DNA of 64,000 nt. Origin: Thermomonas brevis (GTDB lineage Bacteria; Pseudomonadota; Gammaproteobacteria; Xanthomonadales; Xanthomonadaceae). Position 1 is the first letter of the stretch; the number at the start of each line of letters is the position of its first letter. Where the stretch lies: NCBI RefSeq assembly GCF_014395425.1, contig NZ_CP060711.1, forward strand, positions 2,666,001 to 2,730,000, given 5' to 3'. Positions 16,274 through 26,314 of this stretch are shown here, piece by piece. The translations under genes were made by a program, and so were the position numbers. The notes beneath the pieces were generated by a model. That model did not search any database. It worked only from the letters and a program-made list of their open reading frames with translations, and was not told where the DNA came from.

Positions 16274-17461
16274 CTACTTGCCCTCGCCGGCCTCGATCCG
16301 CGCCCACGTCCGCAGCAGGTTGCCGCCGAGGATCTTGCGGATGTCGGCGTCCCGATAGCCGCGCGCCTGCAGGCCGGCGACCAGGTTCGGATAGTCGGCC
16401 ACCGTCTTCAGCTCGTTCGGCAGTTCGCCGTCCACGCCGTCGAAGTCGGAGCCGATGCCGACGTGGTCGATGCCGACCAGCTTCACCCCGTAGTCGATCT
16501 GGTCCAGCACCTGCGCCAGCGTGCTCTGGTGCGGCGGATGCGCGGCTTCCCAGTCCTTGTCGAACCGCGCGCGGTCGAGCGCCGGCTTGCCCTGCGCCTT
16601 CAGCTCGGCGTTGCGGCGGTTGAAGTCGTTGATCGCGCGGAAGTGGGCCTGGGTGTCGGCGGCGCTGGCCGGGTCGATGAAGGCGGTGCCGAACGGCACC
16701 TGCACCACGCCGCCCTTGGCCGCCACCGCCTTCGCCAGCTCGTCGCTGATGTTGCGTTCGAAGTCGGGGGTGAAGTGGCGGAAAGCCGAGTGGCTGGCGA
16801 TCACCGGCATCTTGCTGATGTTGATGGCCTCCATCGCCGAACCGTCGGCGAGGTGGGAGACGTCCACCATGATGCCCAGCCGGTTCATCTCCTTCACCAC
16901 GTCGCGGCCGAACGGGCTCAACCCGTTCCACTGCTTGTCGATCACGTAGGACGAGTCGGCGATGCGGTTGTTGGCGCTGTGCGCCAGGGTGATGTAGCGC
17001 ACGCCGCGGTCGAAGAAGAACTTGAGGTTCTCCAGCTTGTCGCCGATCGGCGCGCCGTTCTCCATGCCCAGCGGCAGCAGCACGCGGCCGCCTTGCAGCA
17101 GGCGTTCGGCATCCTTCGGCGAAGTGAGGATGGCGAAGCGGTCGGGATGGCGCTGCACCAGCGCCTCGACGCCGTCGATCATCGCGTTGGCCGCCTGCCA
17201 GGCGCTGCCGTCGGCGTCCTGCCGCGCCGAGGTGTAGATCGACATGAAGGCCACGTCCAGTCCGCCGGCGCGGGCCTTCGCGTAGTCGAACTCGCGGTCC
17301 TTCGCTTCGTTGCCGAGGTCGGCCCAGCTGTCCATCAGGATGCCGGGCGCGTCGATGTGGGTGTCGACGATGATCGCGTCCTGCGCCAGCTTGCGGGCGG
17401 CGTCCTGGGCGTGGGCGGAGGTGGCGAGCAGCAGGGCGGCGGCGAGCAGGATCAGGCGCAT
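16274..17461 (-). CDS. Membrane-dipeptidase-type peptidase (M19)
   Basis: 395 residues from the ATG at 17461, which is preceded by CTGGAG and gives a signal peptide ending SAHA-QD (residue about 18). M19 enzymes are binuclear zinc dipeptidases. Visible ligand motifs are DTHIDAP near 33, MVDVSHLADG, ASHSAFRHF and GIDHVGIGSDFDGVDGELP. It lies 17 bases after hutI on the same strand, so the two are probably one transcript, suggesting release of amino acids from peptides feeding histidine breakdown (inference). Predicted periplasmic. Confidence 0.9.
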   Translation of the reverse strand: MRLILLAAALLLATSAHAQDAARKLAQDAIIVDTHIDAPGILMDSWADLGNEAKDREFDYAKARAGGLDVAFMSIYTSARQDADGSAWQAANAMIDGVEALVQRHPDRFAILTSPKDAERLLQGGRVLLPLGMENGAPIGDKLENLKFFFDRGVRYITLAHSANNRIADSSYVIDKQWNGLSPFGRDVVKEMNRLGIMVDVSHLADGSAMEAINISKMPVIASHSAFRHFTPDFERNISDELAKAVAAKGGVVQVPFGTAFIDPASAADTQAHFRAINDFNRRNAELKAQGKPALDRARFDKDWEAAHPPHQSTLAQVLDQIDYGVKLVGIDHVGIGSDFDGVDGELPNELKTVADYPNLVAGLQARGYRDADIRKILGGNLLRTWARIEAGEGK

Positions 17462-17478
17462 CGGGGTCGATCTCCAGG

Positions 17479-18696
17479 TCACGGAAGCGGGCGGCCGCCC
17501 ACGAAGAGGCGGGAGGCGAGGTCGCCGCCCAGCCAATAGCACAGTTCGGCGGGGTGGGCGACGTCCCACACCGCCAGGTCGGCGCGCAGGCCTTCGCGCA
17601 GCGCTCCGCGATCAACCAGTCCCAGCGCCTTCGCGGCGTTGACGGTGGCGCCGCGCAGCGCTTCCTCCGGGGTCAGCCGGAAGTGCGTGCAGGCCAGCTG
17701 CATCGCCTGCCGCAGCGACAGCAGCGGCGAGGTGCCGGGGTTGCAGTCGGTGGCGACCGCCATCGGCACGCCGTGCTCGCGCAGCAGCGCGATCGGCGGC
17801 AGCTTCGTCTCGCGCAGCACGTGGAAGGCGCCGGGCAGCAATACCGCCACCGTGCCGCGCGCGGCCATCGCGCGCACGCCGTCCTCGCCGGTGTATTCGA
17901 CGTGATCGGCGGACAGCCCGTCGAACTCCGCTGCCAGCGCCGCGCCGCCGAGGTCGCTGAGCTGGTCGGCGTGCAGCTTCACCGGCACGCCGAGCGCGCG
18001 CGCCGCCTCGAACACCCGCCGCGTCTGCTCCGGCGAGAAGCCGATGCTCTCGCAGAACGCATCCACGGCGTCCACCAGCCCTTCCGCGTGCAGCGCCGGC
18101 AGCCAGTCGATCAGCGCTTCGACGTAGCCGTCGGCGTCGTCGCGGTATTCCGGCGGCAGCGCGTGCGCGGCCAAGTAGGTAGTGCGCACGGTGAGCCCCA
18201 GCACCTCGCCGATGCGCCGCGCCACCCGCAGCATCTTGCGTTCGTTGTCGAAGTCCAGTCCGTAGCCCGACTTGATCTCCAGCGTGGTCGCGCCGTCGCG
18301 CAGCAGCGACCGCGCGCGCGGCAGCGATTGCCGCAGCAGTTCGTCCTCGCTCGCCTCGCGCACCGCCGCCACGCTGGAGCGGATGCCGCCGCCGGCGCGC
18401 GCGATCTGCTCGTAGGTGGCGCCGTTGAGGCGCATGTCGAATTCGTTGGCACGATTGCCGGCGAAGACGAGGTGCGTATGGCAATCGACCAGCCCCGGCG
18501 TCAGCAGCCGGCCTTGCAGGTCTTCGATGCGCGCCGCGGAAGCGCGCGACGGCAGTGCGCGCATCGGCCCGTACCAGGCGATGCGGCCGTCGGCGCAGGC
18601 CAGCGCGCCGTCTTCGACCAGACCGAACGGCGCGTCGCCGTCGAGCGTGGCGAGGGTGGCGTGCGTCAGCAGCAGATCCCAGCGCTTGGTTGCCAT
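17479..18696 (-). CDS. hutI: Imidazolonepropionase HutI
   Basis: 405 residues, normal length. HutI opens imidazolone-5-propionate to N-formimino-L-glutamate, third step of histidine catabolism. Amidohydrolase metal motifs are [10 protein letters not shown] near 71-80 and HADQL near 245; the substrate-binding [19 protein letters not shown] is intact. Transcribed divergently from hutG, with CATAAT (18728-18733 read in reverse) 31 bases before its start as a likely -10. Confidence 0.95.
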   Translation of the reverse strand: MATKRWDLLLTHATLATLDGDAPFGLVEDGALACADGRIAWYGPMRALPSRASAARIEDLQGRLLTPGLVDCHTHLVFAGNRANEFDMRLNGATYEQIARAGGGIRSSVAAVREASEDELLRQSLPRARSLLRDGATTLEIKSGYGLDFDNERKMLRVARRIGEVLGLTVRTTYLAAHALPPEYRDDADGYVEALIDWLPALHAEGLVDAVDAFCESIGFSPEQTRRVFEAARALGVPVKLHADQLSDLGGAALAAEFDGLSADHVEYTGEDGVRAMAARGTVAVLLPGAFHVLRETKLPPIALLREHGVPMAVATDCNPGTSPLLSLRQAMQLACTHFRLTPEEALRGATVNAAKALGLVDRGALREGLRADLAVWDVAHPAELCYWLGGDLASRLFVGGRPLP

Positions 18697-18761
18697 GGAG
18701 CGTGCGTTTCCGATGTGCCTGCGGCGGTCGATTATGGCAAACGCGGCCGGCGCGGGTCGCC

Positions 18762-18767
18762 CGCTAG
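18762..18767 (+). promoter_or_regulatory. putative -10 element of hutG
   Basis: TAGAAT in CGCTAGAATGGCGG, 66 bases before the hutG ATG. The same 14-base context with one change (CGCTACAATGGCGG) precedes lipA on the other strand. Confidence 0.45.
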
Positions 18768-18833
18768 AATGGCGGCTTCGCCATTGCCGGAGCCGGCCAT
18801 GCAGTCGCCGATCCCGTTGCCGCAGGTGTCGCC

Positions 18834-19775
18834 ATGAGCGCCGTGGAAGGCTGGAGCGGCCGCGTCGATCTGCCCGAGGACGCGTCCACGCGCCGCTGGC
18901 ACCAGTGGGTGCGCGAGCCCGAGCCGGACGCCGCGCCGGGCGTGGCGGTGCTGGGCTTCGCCTGCGACGAGGGCGTGCGCCGCAACCACGGCCGCACCGG
19001 CGCGGCGGAAGGGCCGGCGGCGCTGCGCAGGATGCTGTCCAACCTGCCGGTGCTGGATGATGCGCCGCTGTACGACGCGGGCACGATCGCCTGTGCCGAC
19101 GGCGACCTCGAAGGCGCGCAGCTGCACTACGCGCAGGAACTGGCGTCGCTGCTCGACGCCGGCCACCTGCCGGTCGGACTGGGCGGCGGCCACGAGATCG
19201 CCTTCGCTACCTGGCTGGGCCTGGCGCGGCACCTGCGCATGCGGCGCCCGCGCGTCGCCATCGTCAACATCGACGCGCACTTCGACCTGCGCCGGCAGGA
19301 GCAGGGCAGCTCCGGCACGCCGTTCCTGCAGGCCATCGAGGACGCGCGCGAGCGCGGCCTGCCGCTGGACTATCTGGTCTACGGCATCAGCGCCGCGTCC
19401 AATACCCGCGTGCTGTTCGACACCGCCGACGCGCTCGGCGTGCACTACGTACGCGACGACGAACTCGGCCTGCTCGATCTGCCGCAGCGGCTGGCCGAAC
19501 TGAAGCAGAAGCTGGCGCAGGTCGATGCGATCTACCTGACCATCGACATCGACGGCCTGCCGCACGCGATGGCGCCCGGCGTCAGCGCGCCGGCTGCGCG
19601 CGGCGTGCCGATGGAGGTGGTGGAGCCGCTGCTCGACGCGATCGCTGCCACCGGAAAATTGAAGGTCATGGACGTGGCCGAACTGTCGCCGCCGTGGGAT
19701 CGCGACAACGTCACCGCGCGCGTCGCCGCGCGGCTGATCCACCGCGTCACCCACGCGGCGATGCGGGCGCGATAG
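18834..19775 (+). CDS. hutG: Formimidoylglutamase HutG
   Basis: 313 residues. Ureohydrolase (arginase fold) that splits N-formimidoyl-L-glutamate into glutamate and formamide. Mn-binding motifs GGGHEIAF near 117-124, NIDAHFDLR near 145-153 and [10 protein letters not shown] near 235-244 are complete. Its presence indicates the formamide-releasing direct route from formiminoglutamate. Divergent from hutI. Confidence 0.93.
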   Translation: MSAVEGWSGRVDLPEDASTRRWHQWVREPEPDAAPGVAVLGFACDEGVRRNHGRTGAAEGPAALRRMLSNLPVLDDAPLYDAGTIACADGDLEGAQLHYAQELASLLDAGHLPVGLGGGHEIAFATWLGLARHLRMRRPRVAIVNIDAHFDLRRQEQGSSGTPFLQAIEDARERGLPLDYLVYGISAASNTRVLFDTADALGVHYVRDDELGLLDLPQRLAELKQKLAQVDAIYLTIDIDGLPHAMAPGVSAPAARGVPMEVVEPLLDAIAATGKLKVMDVAELSPPWDRDNVTARVAARLIHRVTHAAMRAR

Positions 19776-19807
19776 GGCAAGGCACGCCGCGCCATGCGAA
19801 AGCACTG

Positions 19808-19875
19808 GACGCGGATCAACGCGGAGAGACGCGGATCACCTCAGAATCGGATGGGCATCCGCGTTCGTCCGCGTC
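19808..19875. repeat. imperfect inverted repeat between hutG and ogt
   Basis: GACGCGGATCAACGCGGA (19808-19825) faces ATCCGCGTTCGTCCGCGTC (19857-19875), with two mismatches; the left arm also repeats GACGCGGAT directly at 19828. The element is in the 137-base tail-to-tail gap and looks like a small dispersed palindromic repeat rather than a plain terminator. Confidence 0.5.
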
Positions 19876-19894
19876 AAAAGTTTCTGCGCTCGAC

Positions 19895-19911
19895 GAGGGG
19901 AAACGCCCCTC
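19895..19911 (-). terminator. short hairpin after ogt
   Basis: GAGGGG / CCCCTC with a five-base loop immediately after the ogt stop; short stem, so weak. Confidence 0.35.
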
Positions 19912-19912
19912 A

Positions 19913-20416
19913 TCAACCGGAGGGGAAAAGCCCTCGCTGCTCCGGCAGCGCGCCTTCCAGCCGCAGCAGGTAGTCCTTGGTCGGCAGGCCGCCGCCGAAG
20001 CCGGTCAGCGCGCCGTCCGCGCCGATCACCCGATGGCAGGGCAGCACGATCGGCAGCGGGTTGCGGCCGTTGGCCGCGCCCACCGCGCGGGTGCCGTTGG
20101 GATTGTCCAGCCGCTGCGCCAGCTGCGCGTAGCTGATCGTTTCGCCGAACGGGATGCGCGCCAGTTCCCACCAGACGCGCAGCTGGAATTCCGTGCCGCG
20201 CGGCGCCAGCGGCAGGTCGAACGCGCGGCGCTTGCCGGCGAAGTATTCGCCCAGCTGCGCCTCGGCGGCCTGCAGCGCTTCGTTGTCGCCGCCGTGCCAG
20301 TCGCTGCGGTCGGCGGGATGGCGGTTGTCGCGGAACTCGATGTGGCGCAGGCCAGTATCGTCGGCCGCCAGCATCAGCGGGCCGACCGGGCTGTCGATGC
20401 GGCGGCACAGGATCAT
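19913..20416 (-). CDS. ogt: Methylated-DNA-protein cysteine methyltransferase
   Basis: 167 residues. Suicide repair protein that moves alkyl groups from O6-alkylguanine (and O4-alkylthymine) to its own cysteine. The active site is [10 protein letters not shown], with [20 protein letters not shown] and NGRNPLPI of the DNA-binding domain. The ATG overlaps the stop of the upstream phosphodiesterase gene (ATGA), giving translational coupling of two functionally unrelated proteins. Length fits Ogt rather than the two-domain Ada. Confidence 0.92.
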   Translation of the reverse strand: MILCRRIDSPVGPLMLAADDTGLRHIEFRDNRHPADRSDWHGGDNEALQAAEAQLGEYFAGKRRAFDLPLAPRGTEFQLRVWWELARIPFGETISYAQLAQRLDNPNGTRAVGAANGRNPLPIVLPCHRVIGADGALTGFGGGLPTKDYLLRLEGALPEQRGLFPSG

Positions 20417-21651
20417 TGCGCGTCCTCCAGCGCCGGCAGCAGCGGCGCGATTTCGCCGTCGTTCGGCTCGACCGGCAGCGCCAGCAGGCGCATCAGCAGC
20501 GGATAGACATCGACGTTGTCGAACACCGGCAGGCGCACGCCGTGGGCGAAGGCCGGGCCGGCGGCGATGAAGGTGGCGCGCATCGACGGCAGGTCGGGAT
20601 CGAAACCGTGCGAGCCGCGCGTCTCGTCCTTGCGCTGCATCGCGTTCGCGTACTTCTTCGGCCACAGCGCGTCCCAGCCCGCGTCCATCTGGCAGACGAT
20701 GGCGGGGATGCGCGGATGCGTGCCGTAGTGCCAGCGCGCCGGCAATTCGTGTTTGCGCCAGCATTCGTAGTGCGCGTGCCGGCCCAGCAGCAGGCGCTCG
20801 GCCTCGGCGGTCCTGCCGGGCAGCGGCGCGAATCCGATCACCTGGCCGTCGCTGACCGCCTCGGCCACGTCGGCCGGCGCCATGTCCTCGACGCGCAGCA
20901 CGTGGCCCGGCGGAATCGTCTCGAAGCCGTGGTCGGACACCACCAGCAGGTTGACGGCATCCATCTGGCCCGCGTCGCGCAAGCCTTGCAGCAGCTGCGC
21001 GATGGCGGCATCCACCTCGCGCCGCGCGGCCGCCGCCTGCGGCGAATCCGGGCCGTGGTCGTGGCTGGCTTCGTCCACCTGGTCCAGGTACATGGTGACG
21101 AAGCGCGGGCGTTCGCGCGCCGGCAGCGCCAGCCATTGCAGCACCTGCGCCACGCTGTCGGCGGCGCGGGTGCCGTCGCGGTACGGGCGCCACTGCCACG
21201 GGCGCACGCCGTCGATGTCGGCCTCGCTGCCGGGCCAGAACATGGTGGCGGTGCGCAGGCCGGCGCGCTGCGCGCTGACCCAGACCGGCGCGCCGCCCCA
21301 CCAGCCGCCGGTCTCCACCGCCGCGCGGTCGGAGGTGCGGAACTTGCCGAGGGCAGCGTCCGCCATCGAGTTGTGGACGATGCCGTGCCGATCAGGCCGC
21401 AGCCCGGTGACCAGCGCGTAATGGTTGGGGAAGGTCAGCGCGGGATAGGACGGGCGCATGCCCTCGGCGCGCACGTTGGCGTCGCCCAGCGCGGACAGCG
21501 CCGGCATGGCCGCGGCGTTGACGTCGGCGGGACGCAGGCCGTCCACCGAGATCAGCAGCAGGGTGGCGGTGCGATGGGCGGGCGGCGGCGTGGCGCAGCC
21601 GGCGGACAGCAGGAGCAGCGCCAGCGCGAGGGCGCGGAGGAAAGAAGGCAT
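20413..21651 (-). CDS. Nucleotide pyrophosphatase/phosphodiesterase-type lipoprotein
   Basis: 412 residues. Lipoprotein signal with lipobox SAGC near residue 19. The alkaline-phosphatase-superfamily pattern of ENPP-type phosphodiesterases is visible: [13 protein letters not shown] with the first metal Asp, [23 protein letters not shown] with the Thr nucleophile, later [23 protein letters not shown] and GSHGFDPD. Likely an envelope enzyme hydrolysing nucleotide or phosphodiester substrates; the true substrate is unknown. Followed by ogt with an ATGA overlap. TATCAT lies just upstream of the ATG on its strand. Confidence 0.88.
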   Translation of the reverse strand: MPSFLRALALALLLLSAGCATPPPAHRTATLLLISVDGLRPADVNAAAMPALSALGDANVRAEGMRPSYPALTFPNHYALVTGLRPDRHGIVHNSMADAALGKFRTSDRAAVETGGWWGGAPVWVSAQRAGLRTATMFWPGSEADIDGVRPWQWRPYRDGTRAADSVAQVLQWLALPARERPRFVTMYLDQVDEASHDHGPDSPQAAAARREVDAAIAQLLQGLRDAGQMDAVNLLVVSDHGFETIPPGHVLRVEDMAPADVAEAVSDGQVIGFAPLPGRTAEAERLLLGRHAHYECWRKHELPARWHYGTHPRIPAIVCQMDAGWDALWPKKYANAMQRKDETRGSHGFDPDLPSMRATFIAAGPAFAHGVRLPVFDNVDVYPLLMRLLALPVEPNDGEIAPLLPALEDAQ

Positions 21652-21682
21652 GCGCCGATGATAGCCCGCGCCTGTGGCGCAG

Positions 21683-22264
21683 TCAGGCGCGCAATCCGTC
21701 CAGCAGCCTGCCCAGCGACGCGTCGTGGAAGGCGCGGAAGCCGCGCTCGTCGTAGCTGAAGCGGCCGGCGCGGTACAGCGCGACCAGCCCGTGCGAATGC
21801 GCCCACAGCGTCATCGCGATGTCCCACGGATCGCCGTCGCGCAGGAGGCCGGCCTGCTGCGCGGCCTGCACGGCGTCGTGGGTCACGTTCAACGTGGGCG
21901 AGCGGCGCGCGTGGAAGTCCTCGGGGAAGCGCCGTGCATTGCCGCGCCGCGCGGAGAACGCATGGTCGAACAGGTGCGGATGCGCCAGCGCGTAGTCCAG
22001 GTAGATGCGCTGGGTCGCCACCAGCTGCGCCAGCAGGTCGCTGCCGCTGCGCAGCGCCTGCCAGTGGCGGGCGATCTCGTGGAAGCTGTCGTCGCTGATC
22101 CGCCGCAGCAGCGCCTCGCGGCCGTCGAAGTGCCGGTAGATCGCCATCGGGGTGATGCCGGCCAGCTCCGCCACCTTGCGCATGCGCACGCCGTCCGCGC
22201 CCTCGCGCTCGAACAGGGCGCGCGCGGCCTGCAGGATGCGGCTGGCGGTATCGGGGCGCGGCAT
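21683..22264 (-). CDS. TetR-family regulator with WHG-type C-terminal domain
   Basis: 193 residues from the ATG at 22264 (a GTG five codons upstream is possible). N-terminal helix-turn-helix: RILQAARALFEREGADGVRM, VAELAGITPMAIYRHF. The C-terminal half contains MTLWAHSHGLVALYRAG, matching the WHG family of TetR ligand domains. A perfect 7-3-7 palindrome covers its start codon, indicating autorepression. It diverges from hutU with about 130 bases between; whether hutU is also a target is open. Confidence 0.85.
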   Translation of the reverse strand: MPRPDTASRILQAARALFEREGADGVRMRKVAELAGITPMAIYRHFDGREALLRRISDDSFHEIARHWQALRSGSDLLAQLVATQRIYLDYALAHPHLFDHAFSARRGNARRFPEDFHARRSPTLNVTHDAVQAAQQAGLLRDGDPWDIAMTLWAHSHGLVALYRAGRFSYDERGFRAFHDASLGRLLDGLRA

Positions 22265-22280
22265 GTGTACAGCGTACACA
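22264..22280. promoter_or_regulatory. TetR operator palindrome
   Basis: TGTGTAC-AGC-GTACACA, a perfect inverted repeat that includes the T of the start codon on the minus strand. Classic position and symmetry for TetR autorepression. Confidence 0.7.
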
Positions 22281-22398
22281 TTAAGGGCGGATTTGCGCGA
22301 TCGGCCGCCTGAACGGGCGCGCTTGCCGCCGTTTGCGCTGGAGCCGCGCGCGGCGGCGGCGCAGAATTTTCGCCACGTTCCCTTTGCCGGAAATCTCC

Positions 22399-24069
22399 AT
22401 GACCGCTACCAATCGCCACGACCCGTCCCGCAAGATCCGCGCCCCGCGCGGCGCCGAGCTGACCTGCCGCAGCTGGCTGACCGAAGCGCCGTTCCGGATG
22501 CTGCAGAACAACCTCGACGCGGAAGTGGCGGAGCGACCGGAAGACCTGGTGGTGTACGGCGGCATCGGCCGCGCCGCGCGCGACTGGGACTGCTACGACA
22601 GGATCCTCGACACCCTGAAGACCCTCGGCGACGACGAGACGCTGCTGGTGCAGTCCGGCAAGCCGGTCGGCGTGTTCCCCACCCACGCCGATGCGCCGCG
22701 CGTGCTGATCGCCAATTCCAACCTCGTGCCGCACTGGGCGACGTGGGAGCACTTCAACGAGCTCGATAAGAAGGGCCTGATGATGTACGGCCAGATGACG
22801 GCCGGTTCGTGGATCTACATCGGCAGCCAGGGCATCGTGCAGGGCACCTACGAAACCTTCGTCGAGATGGGACGTCAGCACTACGGCGGCTCGCTGAAAG
22901 GCAAGTGGATCCTGACGGCGGGCCTCGGCGGCATGGGCGGCGCGCAGCCGCTGGCCGCCTCGCTGGCCGGCGCGTGCAGCCTCACCATCGAATGCCGCCA
23001 GAGCAGCATCGACTTCCGCCTGCGTACCCGCTACGTGGACGAACAGGCTGCCGACATCGACGACGCGCTGGCCCGCATCGCGAAGTACACCGCGGCCGGC
23101 GAAGCCAAATCCATCGCGCTGCTCGGCAACGCCGCCGACATCCTGCCGGAGCTGGTGAGGCGCGGCGTCAGGCCGGACTGCGTGACCGACCAGACCAGCG
23201 CGCACGATCCGGTGCACGGCTATCTGCCGCTCGGCTGGACGGTGGAACAGTGGGAAGCCGAGCAGAAGGCGAATCCGGAAAACGTGCGCGATGCCGCGAA
23301 GAAGTCGATGCGCGTGCACGTCGAGGCGATGCTGGCCTTCCACGCGCAGGGCATCCCCACCGTCGACTACGGCAACAACATCCGCCAGATGGCCCAGGAC
23401 GAAGGCTGCGAGAACGCCTTCGCCTTCCCCGGCTTCGTGCCGGCCTACGTGCGTCCGCTGTTCTGCCGCGGCGTCGGCCCGTTCCGCTGGGTGGCGCTGT
23501 CCGGCGATCCCGAGGACATCTACAAGACCGATGCCAAGGTCAAGGAGCTGATCCCGGACGACGCCCACCTGCACAACTGGCTGGACATGGCGCGCGAGCG
23601 CATCAGCTTCCAGGGCCTGCCGGCGCGCATCTGCTGGGTGGGGCTGGGCCTGCGCCACAAGCTGGGGCTGGCGTTCAACGAGATGGTGCGCAACGGCGAG
23701 CTGAAGGCGCCGGTGGTGATCGGTCGCGACCACCTGGATTCCGGCAGCGTCGCCTCGCCGAACCGCGAAACCGAATCGATGCGCGACGGTTCCGACGCCG
23801 TGTCCGACTGGCCGCTGCTCAACGCCATGCTCAACGTCGCCGGCGGCGCGACCTGGGTATCGCTGCACCACGGCGGCGGCGTCGGCATGGGCTATTCGCA
23901 GCATTCGGGCGTGGTCGTCGTCTGCGACGGCTCCGTGGCCGCCGACAAGCGGATTGCCCGTGTCCTGTGGAACGATCCGGGAACAGGAGTGATGCGCCAT
24001 GCCGATGCCGGCTACGAGATCGCGCAGCAGTGCGCGAAGGAGCAGGGCCTCAAGCTGCCGATGCTGTAA
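22399..24069 (+). CDS. hutU: Urocanate hydratase HutU
   Basis: 556 residues, exactly the family length, from the ATG at 22399. HutU converts urocanate to imidazolone-5-propionate with tightly bound NAD. Visible signatures: [15 protein letters not shown] near 55-69, the NAD-binding [17 protein letters not shown] near 175-191, [18 protein letters not shown] and [19 protein letters not shown]. It supplies the HutI substrate, but hutI/hutG are 3.6 kb away and separated by three unrelated genes. HutH, the first enzyme, is not in the window. Confidence 0.96.
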   Translation: MTATNRHDPSRKIRAPRGAELTCRSWLTEAPFRMLQNNLDAEVAERPEDLVVYGGIGRAARDWDCYDRILDTLKTLGDDETLLVQSGKPVGVFPTHADAPRVLIANSNLVPHWATWEHFNELDKKGLMMYGQMTAGSWIYIGSQGIVQGTYETFVEMGRQHYGGSLKGKWILTAGLGGMGGAQPLAASLAGACSLTIECRQSSIDFRLRTRYVDEQAADIDDALARIAKYTAAGEAKSIALLGNAADILPELVRRGVRPDCVTDQTSAHDPVHGYLPLGWTVEQWEAEQKANPENVRDAAKKSMRVHVEAMLAFHAQGIPTVDYGNNIRQMAQDEGCENAFAFPGFVPAYVRPLFCRGVGPFRWVALSGDPEDIYKTDAKVKELIPDDAHLHNWLDMARERISFQGLPARICWVGLGLRHKLGLAFNEMVRNGELKAPVVIGRDHLDSGSVASPNRETESMRDGSDAVSDWPLLNAMLNVAGGATWVSLHHGGGVGMGYSQHSGVVVVCDGSVAADKRIARVLWNDPGTGVMRHADAGYEIAQQCAKEQGLKLPML

Positions 24070-24073
24070 GCCG

Positions 24074-26314
24074 ATGCGCCGCCTGCCGGGAGTGCTGCTG
24101 GCGCTGGTCCTGTGGGCGCTGGCCGCGTGGCCGGCGCTGGCGCGGGACATCCGCGTTCCCGCCGGACTGCACGGCGACGGACGCGCGATGCCGGCGCTGG
24201 CGCGCGAGACGCTGGCCGCGTATCGCGGCGAGCATCCGGGCGATGCCGATCCGGGCGTGCTGTTCCGCTTGCAACTAGCGGCGGGGCAGTACCGGGAAGC
24301 GCTGGTCAGCATCGACGCAGTGCGCGCGCGCGGCGGCGCGGGCAGCAGCTGGCTCTATCTGCAATACGAAGTGCATGCGCGGGCGAAGCTGCTGCAGATG
24401 CATCAGCGTGTGCCGTATCCGCAGGCGTGGCGCAGCGCGTTCCGCGACCGCTTCGGCGCACTCGACGACGCGACCGCACTGCAGGCCGAGTTCGCCTTCG
24501 GCGGCAACCTCGCGCGCATGCGCGCCGACTTCGACGCGGCGCGCGCGGCGCAGGCGCAAGGAACAATGCCGCTGGCGGATGCGCTGGAACTGATTCGCAA
24601 GTACCAGGTGCAGGACGCCTATTCGAGCTTCGTCCCGCTGTTCGCCGCCGCGCTGGCCGAGGACGACGCGCGCCGCTACGCCATCGACCGCGACGCGCTG
24701 GTGCGCACGCCGGACGGCGCGAGCATTTCGAAGCTGGTCGTGCGTCCGGCCGGCGCGCAACCGCTGCCGACGCTGCTGACCTTCACCGTCTACGCCAACG
24801 ACGACTGGGCCTGGGCCGACGCCAAGAAGATGGCCTCGCGCGGTTACGTCGGCGTGGTCGCCTATTCGCGCGGCAAGGGGCGCAGCCCCGACGCCATCGT
24901 TCCCTTCGAGCGCGACGGCGACGACGCCGCGGCGGTGATCGACTGGATCGCCGCGCAGCCGTGGAGCGACGGCCGCGTCGGCATGTACGGCGGCAGCTAC
25001 AGCGGCTTCACCCAGTGGGCCGCGCTGAAGCATCGGCCGAAGGCATTGAAGGCCATCGCCACCTCGGCCACCGCCGCACCCGGCATCGACACGCCGAAGG
25101 AAGGCGGCATCTTCCTCAATTTCATGTACGCGTGGCCGGCGTACGTCGCCAGCAACCGCGCCCTGGACGACGCCGACTACGGCGACGCCGCGCGCTGGGC
25201 GCGCGTCAATCGCGACTGGTATGCCAGCGGCCGCGCCTACCGCGATCTGCCCGCCATCGACGGCACGCCCAATCCGCTGTTCGCCAAATGGCTGACCCAT
25301 CCGGCCTACGACGCCTACTGGCAGGCGATGATCCCGCAGGGCGACGCATTCGCCGGCATCGACATCCCGGTGCTGGCGACGACCGGCTATTTCGACGGCG
25401 CGCAGATCGGCGCGCTGCACTACTTCCGCGAACACATGCGGCATCGCCCGGACGCCGACCACACGCTGGTGATCGGCCCGTACGAGCATTTCACGATGCA
25501 GACCGGCGTGCCGCCGGTGGTGCAGGGCTATCCGCTCGATCCGTCCGCGCGCATCGACCTGCAAGGGCTGCGGCTGGACTGGTTCGACCACGTGTTCAAG
25601 GGCGCGCCGAAGCCGGCCCTGCTGGCCGACCGCGTGAACTGGCAGGTCATGGGCGCGGATGCGTGGCGGCACGCGCACACGCTGGAGGCGATGGCGCCGC
25701 GCACGCAGCGGCTCTATCTGGTGCCGGGCGCCAGCGGTGATTCGCACGCGCTGTCGGCGCAGGCCCAGCCGCAGGCCGTCAGCGTGCAGCGTGTCGATTT
25801 CGCCGACCGCAGCGACGCGGACTGGACGCAGCCGCAGAACGTCGTCAACAACGCGCTCGATCCGCACCTGGGCCTGGCCTTCGTCGGCGAGCCGCTGCCG
25901 CGCGCCGCCGAACTGTCCGGCCCGTTCACCGGCGCGCTGGAGTTCACCGTCAACAAGCGCGACGTGGACGTCGCCATCGGCGTGTACGAACTGAACGCCG
26001 CCGGCGAATACCTCGACCTCGCGTTCTGGCTGCAGCGCGCCAGCTACAACGCCGACCGCCGCCAGCGCCATCTGCTGACGCCGGATCAGCCGCAGCGCCT
26101 CGACGTGCGCGACACGCGCCTGCTCGGCCGCAAGCTGGCCGCCGGCAGCCGGATCGTCGTCGCGCTCGGCGTCATCAAGCAGCCCGACCGCCAGCTCAAC
26201 CTCGGCAGCGGCAAGGAGCCTTCCGACGAAACCGTGGCCGATGCCGGCGCGCCGCTGGAGATCCGCTGGCGCGGCAGCAGCTATCTCGATCTTCCCTTGC
26301 AGGACATCCCATGA
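24074..26314 (+). CDS. Secreted CocE/NonD-type (S15) alpha/beta hydrolase
   Basis: 746 residues from the ATG at 24074, 4 bases after hutU, giving a signal peptide ending PALA-RD near residue 24. An N-terminal helical domain (about 30-215) precedes the catalytic domain with nucleophile Ser308 in YGGSYSGF; TTGYFDGAQIG and PYEHFTMQTG hold the likely Asp and His. The C-terminal jelly-roll domain (about 510-740) is typical of X-Pro dipeptidyl-peptidase/CocE proteins. Substrate is unknown: acyl ester or peptide. The stop overlaps the next gene (ATGA). Confidence 0.85.
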   Translation: MRRLPGVLLALVLWALAAWPALARDIRVPAGLHGDGRAMPALARETLAAYRGEHPGDADPGVLFRLQLAAGQYREALVSIDAVRARGGAGSSWLYLQYEVHARAKLLQMHQRVPYPQAWRSAFRDRFGALDDATALQAEFAFGGNLARMRADFDAARAAQAQGTMPLADALELIRKYQVQDAYSSFVPLFAAALAEDDARRYAIDRDALVRTPDGASISKLVVRPAGAQPLPTLLTFTVYANDDWAWADAKKMASRGYVGVVAYSRGKGRSPDAIVPFERDGDDAAAVIDWIAAQPWSDGRVGMYGGSYSGFTQWAALKHRPKALKAIATSATAAPGIDTPKEGGIFLNFMYAWPAYVASNRALDDADYGDAARWARVNRDWYASGRAYRDLPAIDGTPNPLFAKWLTHPAYDAYWQAMIPQGDAFAGIDIPVLATTGYFDGAQIGALHYFREHMRHRPDADHTLVIGPYEHFTMQTGVPPVVQGYPLDPSARIDLQGLRLDWFDHVFKGAPKPALLADRVNWQVMGADAWRHAHTLEAMAPRTQRLYLVPGASGDSHALSAQAQPQAVSVQRVDFADRSDADWTQPQNVVNNALDPHLGLAFVGEPLPRAAELSGPFTGALEFTVNKRDVDVAIGVYELNAAGEYLDLAFWLQRASYNADRRQRHLLTPDQPQRLDVRDTRLLGRKLAAGSRIVVALGVIKQPDRQLNLGSGKEPSDETVADAGAPLEIRWRGSSYLDLPLQDIP

